A stretch of 38,272 nucleotides of DNA, taken from contig WPIF01000025.1 of assembly GCA_009773185.1 (NCBI GenBank), forward strand, positions 1 to 38,272, written 5' to 3'. Below, piece by piece: positions 7,638 through 15,782 of the stretch. Source of the stretch: Nitrospirota bacterium. GTDB lineage: Bacteria > Nitrospirota > Thermodesulfovibrionia > Thermodesulfovibrionales > UBA1546. Within the stretch, counting starts at the first letter, position 1, and each line of letters begins with the position of its first letter. A program made the position numbers and the translations under genes. The notes under the pieces were generated by a model. That model was given only the letters and a program-made list of their open reading frames with translations, was not told the DNA's origin and made no database searches.

Positions 7638-8798
7638 CTATAAGCTGTGCTGTGAAGCCTTTCTCATAAACGTCGGAATATCCAGCGGGTCTTCATACGG
7701 CATCAGGTCGCTGGCTGCTGCCGGGGCCACTGCATACTCAGGCCTGAGATTTTTCGAAAGTACCCGGTCTGAGCCTTTAAATGTTATCGGCTCTTTTACA
7801 GGCATCCACTTCTTGATCTGCGGCAGTTCGACCTTTTCTTTCTTCTCCTCAAAACCTGTTGCAATCACAGTAACCCTGACCTCGTCTTCAATATCAGGGT
7901 CAATGACTGCGCCGAAAATTATGTTTGCTTCATCATCTGCCATGTCATATATAAATGCAGCTGCATCCTGAACAGAGCTTTGTGAAAGTTCAAGGCCGCC
8001 GGTAATATTGATAACAATTCCCTTTGCGCCCTCAGTGGAGGAATTTTCAAGCAATGGATTTGAGATGGCCTTTTTGGCCGCCTCCAGAGCGCCGTTTTCT
8101 CCTCTGCCAAGGCCCACTCCCATGACAGCCCTTCCTGCATTTGCCATGATAGTTTTTATATCCGCAAAATCCAGGTTTATAAGGCCGGGGATAAGGATTA
8201 AATCCGATATGCCCTGAACAGCCTGCCTCAGCACATCGTTTGCCACGGCAAAGGACTTGAGCATCGGCGTGCCTTTTTCAACAACAAGGCCTATCCTGTC
8301 ATTGGGTATAACAATCAGGGCATCAACATAGTTCTGAAGTTCTTTCATGCCGATATCCGCATTGATGGCCCTTTTCCTTCCTTCATAGAAAAATGGTTTT
8401 GTTACAATAGCAACTGTCAGGGCGCCAAGCTCCCTTGCAATGCCTGCGACAACAGGAGATGCGCCTGTGCCGGTGCCTCCGCCCATGCCTGCTGTTATAA
8501 AGACCATATCAGAACCCCTGAGGCATTCGGCAATAGCTTCTTTGTCTTCCAGTGCCGCTTCTTTTCCGATCTCGGGGTTCGAGCCAGCTCCAAGGCCTTT
8601 TGTCAGCTCCAGCCCTATCTGCACCTTTGTCGGAGCCAGTGAAGTTTCAAGAACCTGGCTGTCTGTATTCACTGCTATGAATTCAACACCATGGAGATTA
8701 GAGGCTATCATGTTGTTAACGGCATTCCCTCCTGCGCCTCCAAGCCCTATAACCTTTATACTTGCTCCCTGCCCTCTTACTTCTTCCATTTCAAACAT
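7638..8798 (-). CDS. ftsZ: cell division protein FtsZ
   Basis: A 386-residue tubulin-like GTPase that polymerises into the Z ring at midcell. The glycine-rich GTP-binding signature GGGTGTG is at 106-112 with the nucleotide loop IGLGGAGGNAVN at 17-28. The synergy loop region and a short variable linker follow, and the conserved C-terminal tail DIPTFMRK, which binds FtsA and other membrane tethers, is present just before the end. The start has GGGGGTG upstream. It is the last gene of the dcw operon; a palindromic element of about 135 bp separates it from ftsA, and a short frame through that element overlaps the ftsZ start by 8 bp. Confidence 0.98.
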   Translation of the reverse strand: MFEMEEVRGQGASIKVIGLGGAGGNAVNNMIASNLHGVEFIAVNTDSQVLETSLAPTKVQIGLELTKGLGAGSNPEIGKEAALEDKEAIAECLRGSDMVFITAGMGGGTGTGASPVVAGIARELGALTVAIVTKPFFYEGRKRAINADIGMKELQNYVDALIVIPNDRIGLVVEKGTPMLKSFAVANDVLRQAVQGISDLILIPGLINLDFADIKTIMANAGRAVMGVGLGRGENGALEAAKKAISNPLLENSSTEGAKGIVINITGGLELSQSSVQDAAAFIYDMADDEANIIFGAVIDPDIEDEVRVTVIATGFEEKKEKVELPQIKKWMPVKEPITFKGSDRVLSKNLRPEYAVAPAAASDLMPYEDPLDIPTFMRKASQHSL

Positions 8799-9039
8799 AA
8801 AGCACCCCCTTTTTTATTTTTCTGAAATTTATATCCATAAACTTGTTCATAAGCGGAACTGTATTAAACTGTCTTAGAGATTCATGTAAAAGACACGGGA
8901 TAGTGTCCGAGCGGCTTATTTTGCCTGCCTCTATGCAAAATGCATGGACAGGCAAAATCCTCGGAGCTTGTCCGCCTCGGGCGGACGAGCGAGAATGAGA
9001 GAGGATGCTATGCCGTGTCTTTAAAAAGTTGTATATCAT
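8791..9039 (-). CDS. 82-codon open frame through the ftsA-ftsZ palindromic element
   Basis: An ATG 9 bp after the ftsA stop, with AAGGAATAAGG before it, opens a frame of 82 residues that runs through the whole palindromic element and stops 8 bp inside ftsZ. The element-encoded part (HSILSHSR, RILP, GKISRSDTIPC) matches the frames through the other two elements at 12055-12222 and 19445-19594. It resembles no protein family known to me. It may simply preserve translational coupling across the junction, or be a selfish insert that keeps an open frame. Whether a peptide is made is unknown. Confidence 0.3.
   Translation of the reverse strand: MIYNFLKTRHSILSHSRSSARGGQAPRILPVHAFCIEAGKISRSDTIPCLLHESLRQFNTVPLMNKFMDINFRKIKKGVLYV
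8888..9022 (-). repeat. palindromic junction element, copy 1 (ftsA-ftsZ)
   Basis: A 135-bp imperfect palindrome. The outer 20-nt arms (starting AAAGACACGG on both strands) pair at 17 of 20 positions. Inside, ATTTTGCC pairs with GGCAAAAT, and a small TCCGCC-TCG-GGCGGA hairpin is nested near the right end. Copies 2 and 3 share the inner sequence and the minus-strand reading frame but have different outer arms. Confidence 0.8.
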
Positions 9040-9048
9040 CCTTATTCC

Positions 9049-10338
9049 TTAAACCCTCTGCTTCATGGTTACTGTTTTCCCTCTTAAATCATGCCCGTTA
9101 ACTCCGAACAGATTCCCTACCCATTCCTTCATCCTGTCGAATATCCCGTTAAACATGTCCCCATAAAAAACCCTCTGGCTCCCGTTCATGGAGCCATGGA
9201 GAATAAGCCCTATGCCTGTTGAATACATTGGATTATTCAAATTATTCTCTATGCCTGAGGCATGCGGGATATGTTTCGTCTTTATCCCTTCCGGCATTCC
9301 TATCCTTACTGAAAGCCCCAGGTCTGCCTCCACCAGCCGGTCAAGCCCTTCAAGCAAAGAGGCGCCGCCTGTCAACACAGCCCCTGAAAGGCCAAGTTCT
9401 TTAGCTGAGACGCTTTCTATTTCCCTCTTTATAAGTTCAGTCAGTTCCTCACACCTTGGCTGTATAATTTCCGCAATATATTTTCTTGGGATCTTCCTCA
9501 CCTGTTTATCTGCTCCTGTAACGTCCATCTCCGCTGTTCCGTCAACCATGCCTGTTATTGCACACCCGTATTTTTTCTTGACCCTCTCAGCTTCCAGCAC
9601 AGGGATCCTCAGGCCGATACCAATGTCACTTGTGAAATGATTGCCGCCGAGCGCAAGGACCGCAGTATGCCTCAGGCTTCCGTCCCTGTATATGGCAATG
9701 TCTGTTGTGCCTCCTCCGATGTCAATCAGGGCGACACCAAGGTCTTTCTCATCGCCTGTAAGCACTGCCTCTGCAGACGCAATGGGCTCAAGCACAATAT
9801 CAATAACTTCAAGGCCTGCCCTTTCACAGCATTTAAGCAGGTTCTGCACAGACGATACAGCTCCTGTAACTATATGCACCTTTACCTCAAGCCTTACGCC
9901 TGACATGCCAACAGGGTCTTTTATCCCGTCCTGGCCATCGAGCATGAACTCGGTGGGGATTACATGAAGGACTTCCCTGTCTAATGGAACATATACAACG
10001 CTTGCGGAATCTATGGCACGCTCAACATCCTGGGGCCTGACCTCCTTCCCCCTGATGCCGACTGCTCCATAACTCTCAAAACCCTTTATGTGCCCCCCGG
10101 CAATCCCGACATAAACAGACCTTATCTCAACTCCTGCTGCTGTTTCAGCCATTGCCACTGCCTTTTTTATTGAATCAACAGTAGACTCTATATTTATCAC
10201 AACCCCTTTTCTCAGGCCTGTGGAAGGCGCTGAGCCCATCCCGAGTATATTAATTTTATTGTCCAGCACCTCGGCTACAAGGGCGCATATCTTTGTTGTG
10301 CCGACATCAAGCCCTGCGATAATGCTGCCCCTTCTCAT
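9049..10338 (-). CDS. ftsA: cell division protein FtsA
   Basis: A 429-residue actin-like ATPase that tethers FtsZ to the inner membrane and recruits later division proteins. The N-terminal phosphate-1 motif GLDVGTTK is at 9-16, phosphate-2 is in ALIDIGGGTTDIA, and the adenosine motif is in SGAVLTGGAS. The C-terminal end contains the hydrophobic/basic helix (MKEWVGNLFGV) that serves as membrane-targeting sequence, followed by a short extra tail. The start overlaps the ftsQ stop (ATGA), with GAGG 7 nt upstream. Length is within the family range (about 420). Confidence 0.97.
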   Translation of the reverse strand: MRRGSIIAGLDVGTTKICALVAEVLDNKINILGMGSAPSTGLRKGVVINIESTVDSIKKAVAMAETAAGVEIRSVYVGIAGGHIKGFESYGAVGIRGKEVRPQDVERAIDSASVVYVPLDREVLHVIPTEFMLDGQDGIKDPVGMSGVRLEVKVHIVTGAVSSVQNLLKCCERAGLEVIDIVLEPIASAEAVLTGDEKDLGVALIDIGGGTTDIAIYRDGSLRHTAVLALGGNHFTSDIGIGLRIPVLEAERVKKKYGCAITGMVDGTAEMDVTGADKQVRKIPRKYIAEIIQPRCEELTELIKREIESVSAKELGLSGAVLTGGASLLEGLDRLVEADLGLSVRIGMPEGIKTKHIPHASGIENNLNNPMYSTGIGLILHGSMNGSQRVFYGDMFNGIFDRMKEWVGNLFGVNGHDLRGKTVTMKQRV

Positions 10339-11111
10339 CTTATGACCTCACTTATCGGTTTAACGACAACCCTGTTGGCAAACCTGAGGTCAATATAATC
10401 AACAGGGATGCCCCTCTTTCTTATTTCATCTTCGAGTTCAATAAGCCTTCCGAGCTTTTCCTCGTATTCTCCGTACCCGACTTTTACCAGCGTGCCGTCA
10501 ACCTGCATGGAGATATCTTCAGACCCTGCGCCCTTTGGCATAATGACCTCCACACGGCCCTTCATATTGATAAAACCCTTCCCCTTCATCGCCTTTACGA
10601 GATTCAATGCCTCTGAAAAGGTCTCACTGTTTTTAAAGGGGTCTCCCGAGATTACCGGCAGGAAAGGAACTGAACCGCCTTTTATCTCCTCCAGCAGGTT
10701 GCCCCTGTCATCAACAAAGAATGTGCGGCCGTTCATTTCAAGAAGGGCATAGGGCGCAGACTCTTCTATCCTGACCAGAAGCCTGTAGGGAAAATCTTTT
10801 CTGAAGCTGACAGACCTGACCCATGCAGATTTCAAAAGTTTTGCCGAAAGGTCCCTGCTCGATATTCCTATCAGCCCCTCATTTTCTTTAAGCCCCATTA
10901 TTGCCTTTAGTTCATTGTCTGTAAGATGTTTGTTGCCTGAAAAAATAATCTCCTTCACCGGAAACATTGTATGGCTTACAACATTAAATACATATCTTCC
11001 GCCGAAATATATGCCTCCCATCAATAAAATCAGCATTCCCAGCTTCAACGGCCAGCGCCTCTTTCCTGTCTTCTGTGCCGATGATTGCTTATTTATCTTT
11101 TTTGTTCTCAT
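10335..11111 (-). CDS. ftsQ: cell division protein FtsQ
   Basis: A 258-residue bitopic inner-membrane protein of the divisome core. A basic cytoplasmic N-terminus (1-22) leads into one membrane helix (about 24-43), then a POTRA domain beginning [17 protein letters not shown], then the beta domain that binds FtsB/FtsL. It sits between ddl and ftsA as in most dcw clusters. Its start overlaps the ddl stop (ATATGA), with AAGGG about 7 nt upstream, and its stop overlaps ftsA. Confidence 0.94.
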   Translation of the reverse strand: MRTKKINKQSSAQKTGKRRWPLKLGMLILLMGGIYFGGRYVFNVVSHTMFPVKEIIFSGNKHLTDNELKAIMGLKENEGLIGISSRDLSAKLLKSAWVRSVSFRKDFPYRLLVRIEESAPYALLEMNGRTFFVDDRGNLLEEIKGGSVPFLPVISGDPFKNSETFSEALNLVKAMKGKGFINMKGRVEVIMPKGAGSEDISMQVDGTLVKVGYGEYEEKLGRLIELEDEIRKRGIPVDYIDLRFANRVVVKPISEVIR

Positions 11112-12040
11112 ATCTTTGCCCTTCCGGCTCTGTTAATCGCATCTTTAAGCATCTCCTCTATGAGCATCGGAAAATCAAGGCCTGCCAGCCTTGCAATCTT
11201 CGGGAGAAGGCTCGTCTCGGTCATGCCCGGGATGGTATTCACCTCAAGGACATAAGGGTTCCCGCTCCTGCCTATAATCAGGTCAACCCTTGTTGCGCCG
11301 CTGCAGCCCAGAGCTTTATGAGCGTAGAGAGCAATATCTTTTGCCTTCCTGTAGGTTTTCTCGCTTATCTCGGGAGGGAGGATATATTCAGTAAGCCCCG
11401 GAGTATATTTTGCTTCATAGTTATAAAACTCAAGAGCCGGCCTGACCTCAACGCCGCCCAGGCTCTTGTCATTAAGGATTCCTATCTGGACCTCCTTGCC
11501 CCTGATATATTTCTCCACGATTATTTCCCTGCCGTATTCAAAACATTTCTCAAAGGCGTCCTTGACCTGTTTTTTGTTTTTAATAATACTCACGCCCACA
11601 CTTGAACCCTCTGATGCAGGCTTTACAACCCAGGGCAAAGAAAAGTTAAGCGTTAAGCGTTGAGCGTTGAGCGTTTTCTGAGTAACTACTGCAAAAGGAG
11701 GAACAGGGATTTTGTGATAGAGGAATATTTTTTTGGATGCCTCTTTGTTCATTGCAAGCGCAGAGGCAAGCACACCGGAGCCTGTATACGGGATGCCCAT
11801 CACATCCAGAAGCCCCTGTATTGAACCATCCTCGCCCCAGCCTCCGTGAAGGACAAGGAACGCCATATCAATGCGCTCTCTTTTTAGCTCCCCGCACACA
11901 TTTGATGAAACATCCATTGAAACAACATTGTATCCGAGATTCTTCAGGGCATTAAAAACAGCCTTCCCGCTTCTGAGAGAGACCTCCCTCTCAGCAGACA
12001 CACCGCCCATGAGAACTCCTATTTTTTTATCTGTCAGCAA
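11108..12040 (-). CDS. ddl: D-alanine--D-alanine ligase
   Basis: A 310-residue ATP-grasp enzyme joining two D-alanines for the peptidoglycan stem peptide. The N-terminus [18 protein letters not shown], the ATP-grasp segment [14 protein letters not shown] and the C-terminal [13 protein letters not shown] are all typical. The start chosen is TTG at 12040: GAGGAG (12047-12052) is 6 nt upstream and the length then matches DdlB (about 306). An ATG at 12061 is in frame but lacks a binding site and lies inside a palindromic element. Residues about 123-132 ([10 protein letters not shown]) are encoded by a heptamer tandem repeat and extend the loop before the ATP-grasp domain. The downstream stop overlaps ftsQ. 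Confidence 0.94.
   Translation of the reverse strand: MLTDKKIGVLMGGVSAEREVSLRSGKAVFNALKNLGYNVVSMDVSSNVCGELKRERIDMAFLVLHGGWGEDGSIQGLLDVMGIPYTGSGVLASALAMNKEASKKIFLYHKIPVPPFAVVTQKTLNAQRLTLNFSLPWVVKPASEGSSVGVSIIKNKKQVKDAFEKCFEYGREIIVEKYIRGKEVQIGILNDKSLGGVEVRPALEFYNYEAKYTPGLTEYILPPEISEKTYRKAKDIALYAHKALGCSGATRVDLIIGRSGNPYVLEVNTIPGMTETSLLPKIARLAGLDFPMLIEEMLKDAINRAGRAKI
11646..11676. repeat. heptamer tandem repeat GTTRAGC inside ddl
   Basis: Four full copies (GTTAAGC twice, GTTGAGC twice) plus GTT. It encodes a ten-residue loop between the N-terminal and central domains of Ddl without breaking the frame. Confidence 0.85.
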
Positions 12041-12228
12041 AATGCTCTCCTCGAAAAGCATGGCATTGTATCTGAGCGGTTTATTTTGCCGATAGTCCAA
12101 CAGTAATCTTTATAAAAATAAAGAGGCAAAATCCTCTTCGCCACAGGCGAATCCGCTGGGGCGGAGGAGTCAGTCCCGATTTTATCGGGACGAGAATGAG
12201 CGAGGATACTATGCCATGCCTTAAGCAT
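12034..12228 (-). CDS. 64-codon open frame through the murB-ddl palindromic element
   Basis: An ATG at 12228 with GGGGAG about 5 nt upstream overlaps the murB stop (ATGCTTAA) and opens a 64-residue frame that crosses the palindromic element. Its stop TGA overlaps the TTG start of ddl. The element-encoded peptide ([24 protein letters not shown]) matches copies 1 and 3. As at the ftsA-ftsZ junction, it could carry ribosomes from one gene to the next. No known protein family; expression is unproven. Confidence 0.3.
   Translation of the reverse strand: MLKAWHSILAHSRPDKIGTDSSAPADSPVAKRILPLYFYKDYCWTIGKINRSDTMPCFSRRAFC
12055..12222 (-). repeat. palindromic junction element, copy 2 (murB-ddl)
   Basis: A 168-bp imperfect palindrome with 18-nt outer arms (left AAAGCATGGCATTGTATC; 16 of 18 pair). 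It shares GAGCGG, TATTTTGCC, GGCAAAATCCTC and CGAGAATGAGCG with copies 1 and 3. Three further hairpins are nested: TTCGCC-ACA-GGCGAA, TCCGC/GCGGA and GTCCCGAT/ATCGGGAC. The right arm runs into the murB stop codon; the left arm ends just before the ddl ribosome binding site. Confidence 0.8.
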
Positions 12229-13162
12229 TTTCTCTCCCCACAACCTTTATCTCAGTCTCAAGCTCCACACCAAAGGTCGCCAGCACCTTTGCCCTCACCG
12301 CATCCATAAGCTTTATAAAATCAGATGCGCTTGCATTGCCTTTATTAATTAAAAAATTGGCATGAACAGCGCTGACCTCTGCATCTCCAATCCTCATCCC
12401 CTTGCACCCTGCTTCATCTATCAATTTCCCGCCTGACGTGCCCTCAGGATTCTTGAACACGCATCCTGCCGACAGCTCGGATAAGGGCTGCCTCCCGCGT
12501 TTTTCCTTCAGGAAACCTTCGCCCCTCTTTGCAATGTCTTCTTTTATATCTTTTCTCAGCCTTATGTTAGCGCTCAGGATGATAGAGCCTGCCGGAATAT
12601 TTGCCTTCCTGTATTCAAGCCCGAGTTCTTCAGTTCCCAGCTTGGCAAGCCTGCCGTCAGCGTGCATCACTGTGGCAGAAATAACCACGTTCTTCATTGA
12701 ATAACCGTATGCCCCGGCATTGCCGGCAATTGCGCCGCCGGCAGAACCCGGTATTCCAACAAGCCCTTCAAGGCCTGAGAACCCGTTTTCTCTTGCAAAG
12801 CTCACAAGCTTCTGCAAAGGCACTCCTGATTCCACAAAAAGCGAGGCCAGGTCCTTTGTATCGTCTACGACCTCAATGCGCCTGCAATCCCTGAGAGAAA
12901 CCACCACGCCTTCTATGCCCCCATCCCTTACAAGGAGGTTAGTGCCTCCGCCAACCGGCATAAACGGAATATTTTTCTTTTTTAACGCAACAATACTATT
13001 TTTCAGGGAAATCACTTCCTGCGGAAATACAAAAATATCGGCAGGGCCTCCTATTTTAAGTGAGGTATGCCTCTTCATTATTTCCCCGAACATAACTTCT
13101 CCTGAAAAACTGTCAGGAGAGATTATCTCCTGCCATAAATGCTCGTCTGCAATGATTGACAT
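12221..13162 (-). CDS. murB: UDP-N-acetylenolpyruvoylglucosamine reductase MurB
   Basis: A 313-residue FAD enzyme that reduces UDP-GlcNAc-enolpyruvate to UDP-MurNAc with NADPH. FAD-binding motifs MPVGGGTNLLVRDGG and GIPGSAGGAIAGNAGAYG are present, and the proton-donating serine lies in SAGCVFKNP (near residue 231). The ATG at 13162 is chosen over a GTG three codons upstream because GGGTGG is 5 nt in front of it; it lies 1 nt after the murC stop (TAAAATG). The stop sits at the right edge of a palindromic element. The cluster order murC-murB-ddl-ftsQ is common in several phyla. Confidence 0.95.
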   Translation of the reverse strand: MSIIADEHLWQEIISPDSFSGEVMFGEIMKRHTSLKIGGPADIFVFPQEVISLKNSIVALKKKNIPFMPVGGGTNLLVRDGGIEGVVVSLRDCRRIEVVDDTKDLASLFVESGVPLQKLVSFARENGFSGLEGLVGIPGSAGGAIAGNAGAYGYSMKNVVISATVMHADGRLAKLGTEELGLEYRKANIPAGSIILSANIRLRKDIKEDIAKRGEGFLKEKRGRQPLSELSAGCVFKNPEGTSGGKLIDEAGCKGMRIGDAEVSAVHANFLINKGNASASDFIKLMDAVRAKVLATFGVELETEIKVVGRENA

Positions 13163-13163
13163 T

Positions 13164-14588
13164 TTATCCACCCGCCTTTAACCGCAACCTTTTCAATATC
13201 TCTTCTCCGGCCTTCCAGACATCTCCGGCTCCCAGTGTAAAGACCACATCTCCCTGCCTCAACCTCAACAAAAGATTTTCCATAAGTTTTTCTCTGTCGG
13301 AAAAATAAACAGCTCCTGTATGCCCTGTTTTTTTTATCCTGTCGAACAGGACATTGGAATTAATGCCGTCTATTGGTTTTTCGCCTGCAGGATATATGTC
13401 CATCAGATAAAGCACATCAGCATCGGCGAAACATCCGGAAAACTCGTCTATGAGGTCCCTTGTCCTTGTATACCTGTGGGGTTGAAATACGACAAACAAT
13501 CTTCCGCCATTTCTCTGCTCTCTGCTCTCCGCTCTCTGCGTTTTATCAATCAGCCCTTCCTTTGCTGCCCTGAGCGTTGCCTTTATCTCTGTTGGATGAT
13601 GCCCGTAGTCATCAAAGACCTTCACCCCTTTTTCATCTCCCTTTAATTCAAATCTCCGCTGTATTCCGCTGAACCTGTTCAGGGCCTCTTTGACCTTGCC
13701 GGTTTCCATCTTCAGTTCCATTGCAACCGCTATGCACGCAAGGCTGTTAAGGACATTGTGCAGGCCAGGCACAGGAAGACTGAAATTCCCGATATTTTTG
13801 CCCTTATGCATCACATTAAAACTCACTGACATGAAACCCTTTTTTATATCAACGGCATATATATCGGCATCAGATGAAAGCCCGTATGTTATGCACCTTC
13901 TGTGTACAGAGGGGACAAGCTTCCGGATGTCCTCATTCTCAATGCAGACTATTGATGCGCCATAAAACGGGACCTTGTTCATAAAGGACAGGAATGCCTC
14001 TCTTAATGCATCCATTGTCCTGAAAAAATCCATATGCTCCCGGTCTATATTTGTAACAACTGCAATTGTCGGGGAAAGCTTCAGGAATGAGCCGTCACTC
14101 TCATCAGCCTCCGCGATGAGGAAATCTCCCTGCCCCAGCCTTGCATTGCTCCCTGTAGCTATAAGCCTGCCGCCGATAACAACTGTGGGATCAAGGCCGC
14201 CATGGGCAAGCACTGTTGAGATTAAGGATGTGGTCGTTGTCTTGCCGTGAGCGCCTGCAATAAGCACACCGTATTTCATCCTTGCCAGTTCTGCAAGCAT
14301 CTCGGCGCGCGGGATTACAGGTATTGATTTCTCTTTTGCCGCAGCCACCTCAGGGTTGTCTTTGGAAACAGCCGAAGAAATAACAACGACATGAGCATCA
14401 TCAACATTTTCTGCCTTGTGGCCTACATATATCTTTATGCCGAGGCTGCTAAGCCTGTTAGTGGTATCGGAATCTTTGATATCTGAGCCTGTTACCTCAT
14501 AGCCGAGATTATGCAGGACCTCGGCGATGCCGCTCATCCCTATTCCTCCGATACCGACAAAATGGATTATCCTGTATTGTTCAAACAT
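13164..14588 (-). CDS. murC: UDP-N-acetylmuramate--L-alanine ligase MurC
   Basis: A 474-residue Mur ligase that adds L-alanine to UDP-MurNAc. The UDP-binding loop HFVGIGGIGMSG is at 9-20, the ATP P-loop GAHGKTTT at 112-119 and the conserved DYGHHPTEI at 327-335. Residues about 350-360 (TQRAESREQRN), just before LFVVFQPHRYTRTRDL, are encoded by a heptamer tandem repeat and form an extra charged loop. AGAGGTGA precedes the ATG. Followed directly by murB and preceded by murG after a gap of 21 bp. Confidence 0.97.
   Translation of the reverse strand: MFEQYRIIHFVGIGGIGMSGIAEVLHNLGYEVTGSDIKDSDTTNRLSSLGIKIYVGHKAENVDDAHVVVISSAVSKDNPEVAAAKEKSIPVIPRAEMLAELARMKYGVLIAGAHGKTTTTSLISTVLAHGGLDPTVVIGGRLIATGSNARLGQGDFLIAEADESDGSFLKLSPTIAVVTNIDREHMDFFRTMDALREAFLSFMNKVPFYGASIVCIENEDIRKLVPSVHRRCITYGLSSDADIYAVDIKKGFMSVSFNVMHKGKNIGNFSLPVPGLHNVLNSLACIAVAMELKMETGKVKEALNRFSGIQRRFELKGDEKGVKVFDDYGHHPTEIKATLRAAKEGLIDKTQRAESREQRNGGRLFVVFQPHRYTRTRDLIDEFSGCFADADVLYLMDIYPAGEKPIDGINSNVLFDRIKKTGHTGAVYFSDREKLMENLLLRLRQGDVVFTLGAGDVWKAGEEILKRLRLKAGG
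13512..13539. repeat. heptamer tandem repeat TCTCYGC inside murC
   Basis: Four contiguous copies (three TCTCTGC, one TCTCCGC). It encodes QRAESREQR, an insertion in a surface loop ahead of a conserved strand of the C-terminal domain. Confidence 0.85.
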
Positions 14589-14609
14589 GCCAACTCACCT
14601 CTTCTAAAA

Positions 14610-15707
14610 TCACCTGTTCTTTATAAGGCTCATTGCTATATCTACTATCCTCTGGGCAGCATCAGGCCTGCCGACAGTCCTGCTCTGCTTTTCCATCTCA
14701 GACCTCAACTCTTCATTCGCATACAGCTCCCTGATATTTTCCGCAAGTATATCTCCTCTCAGTTCATGGTCCAGTATCATCCGCGCAGCCTTCATCTCAA
14801 GAAGTTTGCCTGCATTAAGCTCCTGATGATGGCCCGCTGCATACGGATACGGGATAAGTATCGCAGGTTTTCCGATAGCAGTAAGCTCAGCAAGCGTTGT
14901 CGCGCCTGCCCTGGAAATAACGACATCCGCAACAGCATACGCCTCTGCCATCTGGTATATAAAAGGCGCTACTGTCCCCTTAAACCCCCACTTCCTGTAA
15001 GACTCCCTGACATATTCATAGTCACGCTCGCCGGTCTGGTGCAAAAACTGGACATTCTCTTTAAGGTCAGGCATATGATTAAAGGCATCCACCATTGCCC
15101 GGTTTATGCTCTTTGCTCCTGAACTGCCGCCAAAAATAAATATTGTAAATTTGTCCCTCTCAAGCGAAAAAATGTTATAGGCTGCGTCTTTACTGCCCTT
15201 AATAATCCGCATCCTTATCGGATTCCCTGTAAGAAATGTCTTTGCATTCGGAAAAAACGGTATGCTTTCCTGATATGTAACCCCAACAGCGCCTGCAAAT
15301 TTCCCGAGCACTTTATTTGCAAGTCCCGGCACAGAGTTCTGCTCTACTATCATCGTTGGCGCAGATGCAAGAAATGCCGTAAACACAGGGCCGACAGACG
15401 CATAGCCGCCGACACCTATCACAATATCAGGCCTTACAGCCCGGATAATGCTGTAAGAATCGGCTATCGAAAAAAACATCTTCAACACCGCCCTTAATTT
15501 TCTCAATATGGACACTCCTACCAGGCCTTCTGCCCTCAAAAATTTTATCGGATATCCCTCACGTGGGATAATCCGCGCCTCAATGCCATGCTCGGTGCCA
15601 ACGAATATCACTTCTGTCTTTTCATCCCTTCTTTTGAGTTCTTCTGCTATCGCAAGTCCGGGAAACAAATGCCCACCTGTTCCTCCGCCCGCAATTATCA
15701 CCCTCAT
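14610..15707 (-). CDS. murG: lipid II synthase MurG (UDP-GlcNAc transferase)
   Basis: A 365-residue GT-B glycosyltransferase that transfers GlcNAc to lipid I on the cytoplasmic face of the membrane. GGGTGGHLFPG near 7-17 is the lipid-binding glycine loop; FIFGGSSGAKSIN and SRAGATTLAELTAIGKPAILIP are the donor-binding motifs. The start ATG at 15707 follows GGGAG by 4 nt and gives the normal N-terminus MRVIIAGGGTGG. An open frame extends further upstream, but those codons are only a heptamer repeat. Placed between ftsW and murC as in the classic cluster. Confidence 0.96.
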   Translation of the reverse strand: MRVIIAGGGTGGHLFPGLAIAEELKRRDEKTEVIFVGTEHGIEARIIPREGYPIKFLRAEGLVGVSILRKLRAVLKMFFSIADSYSIIRAVRPDIVIGVGGYASVGPVFTAFLASAPTMIVEQNSVPGLANKVLGKFAGAVGVTYQESIPFFPNAKTFLTGNPIRMRIIKGSKDAAYNIFSLERDKFTIFIFGGSSGAKSINRAMVDAFNHMPDLKENVQFLHQTGERDYEYVRESYRKWGFKGTVAPFIYQMAEAYAVADVVISRAGATTLAELTAIGKPAILIPYPYAAGHHQELNAGKLLEMKAARMILDHELRGDILAENIRELYANEELRSEMEKQSRTVGRPDAAQRIVDIAMSLIKNR

Positions 15708-15715
15708 AAAACTCC

Positions 15716-15746
15716 CAGTGAACAGTGAACAGTGAACAGTGAACAG
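15716..15746. repeat. heptamer tandem repeat CAGTGAA between ftsW and murG
   Basis: Four exact copies plus CAG, in the 75-bp spacer between the ftsW stop and the murG start. It lies immediately ahead of the murG ribosome binding site and remains open in the murG frame. Confidence 0.85.
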
Positions 15747-15782
15747 CAAATACCGACACCGTCGCTGACTACTGACACTGAT

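Noticed and set aside
7558-7971. A 137-codon plus-strand frame
   Set aside because: Antisense to the ftsZ 3' end; serine-rich translation typical of a shadow frame.
15708-15749. An N-terminal extension of MurG (MLFTVHCSLFTGSF)
   Set aside because: Those codons are the CAGTGAA heptamer repeat; the ATG at 15707 has a binding site and gives the family N-terminus.
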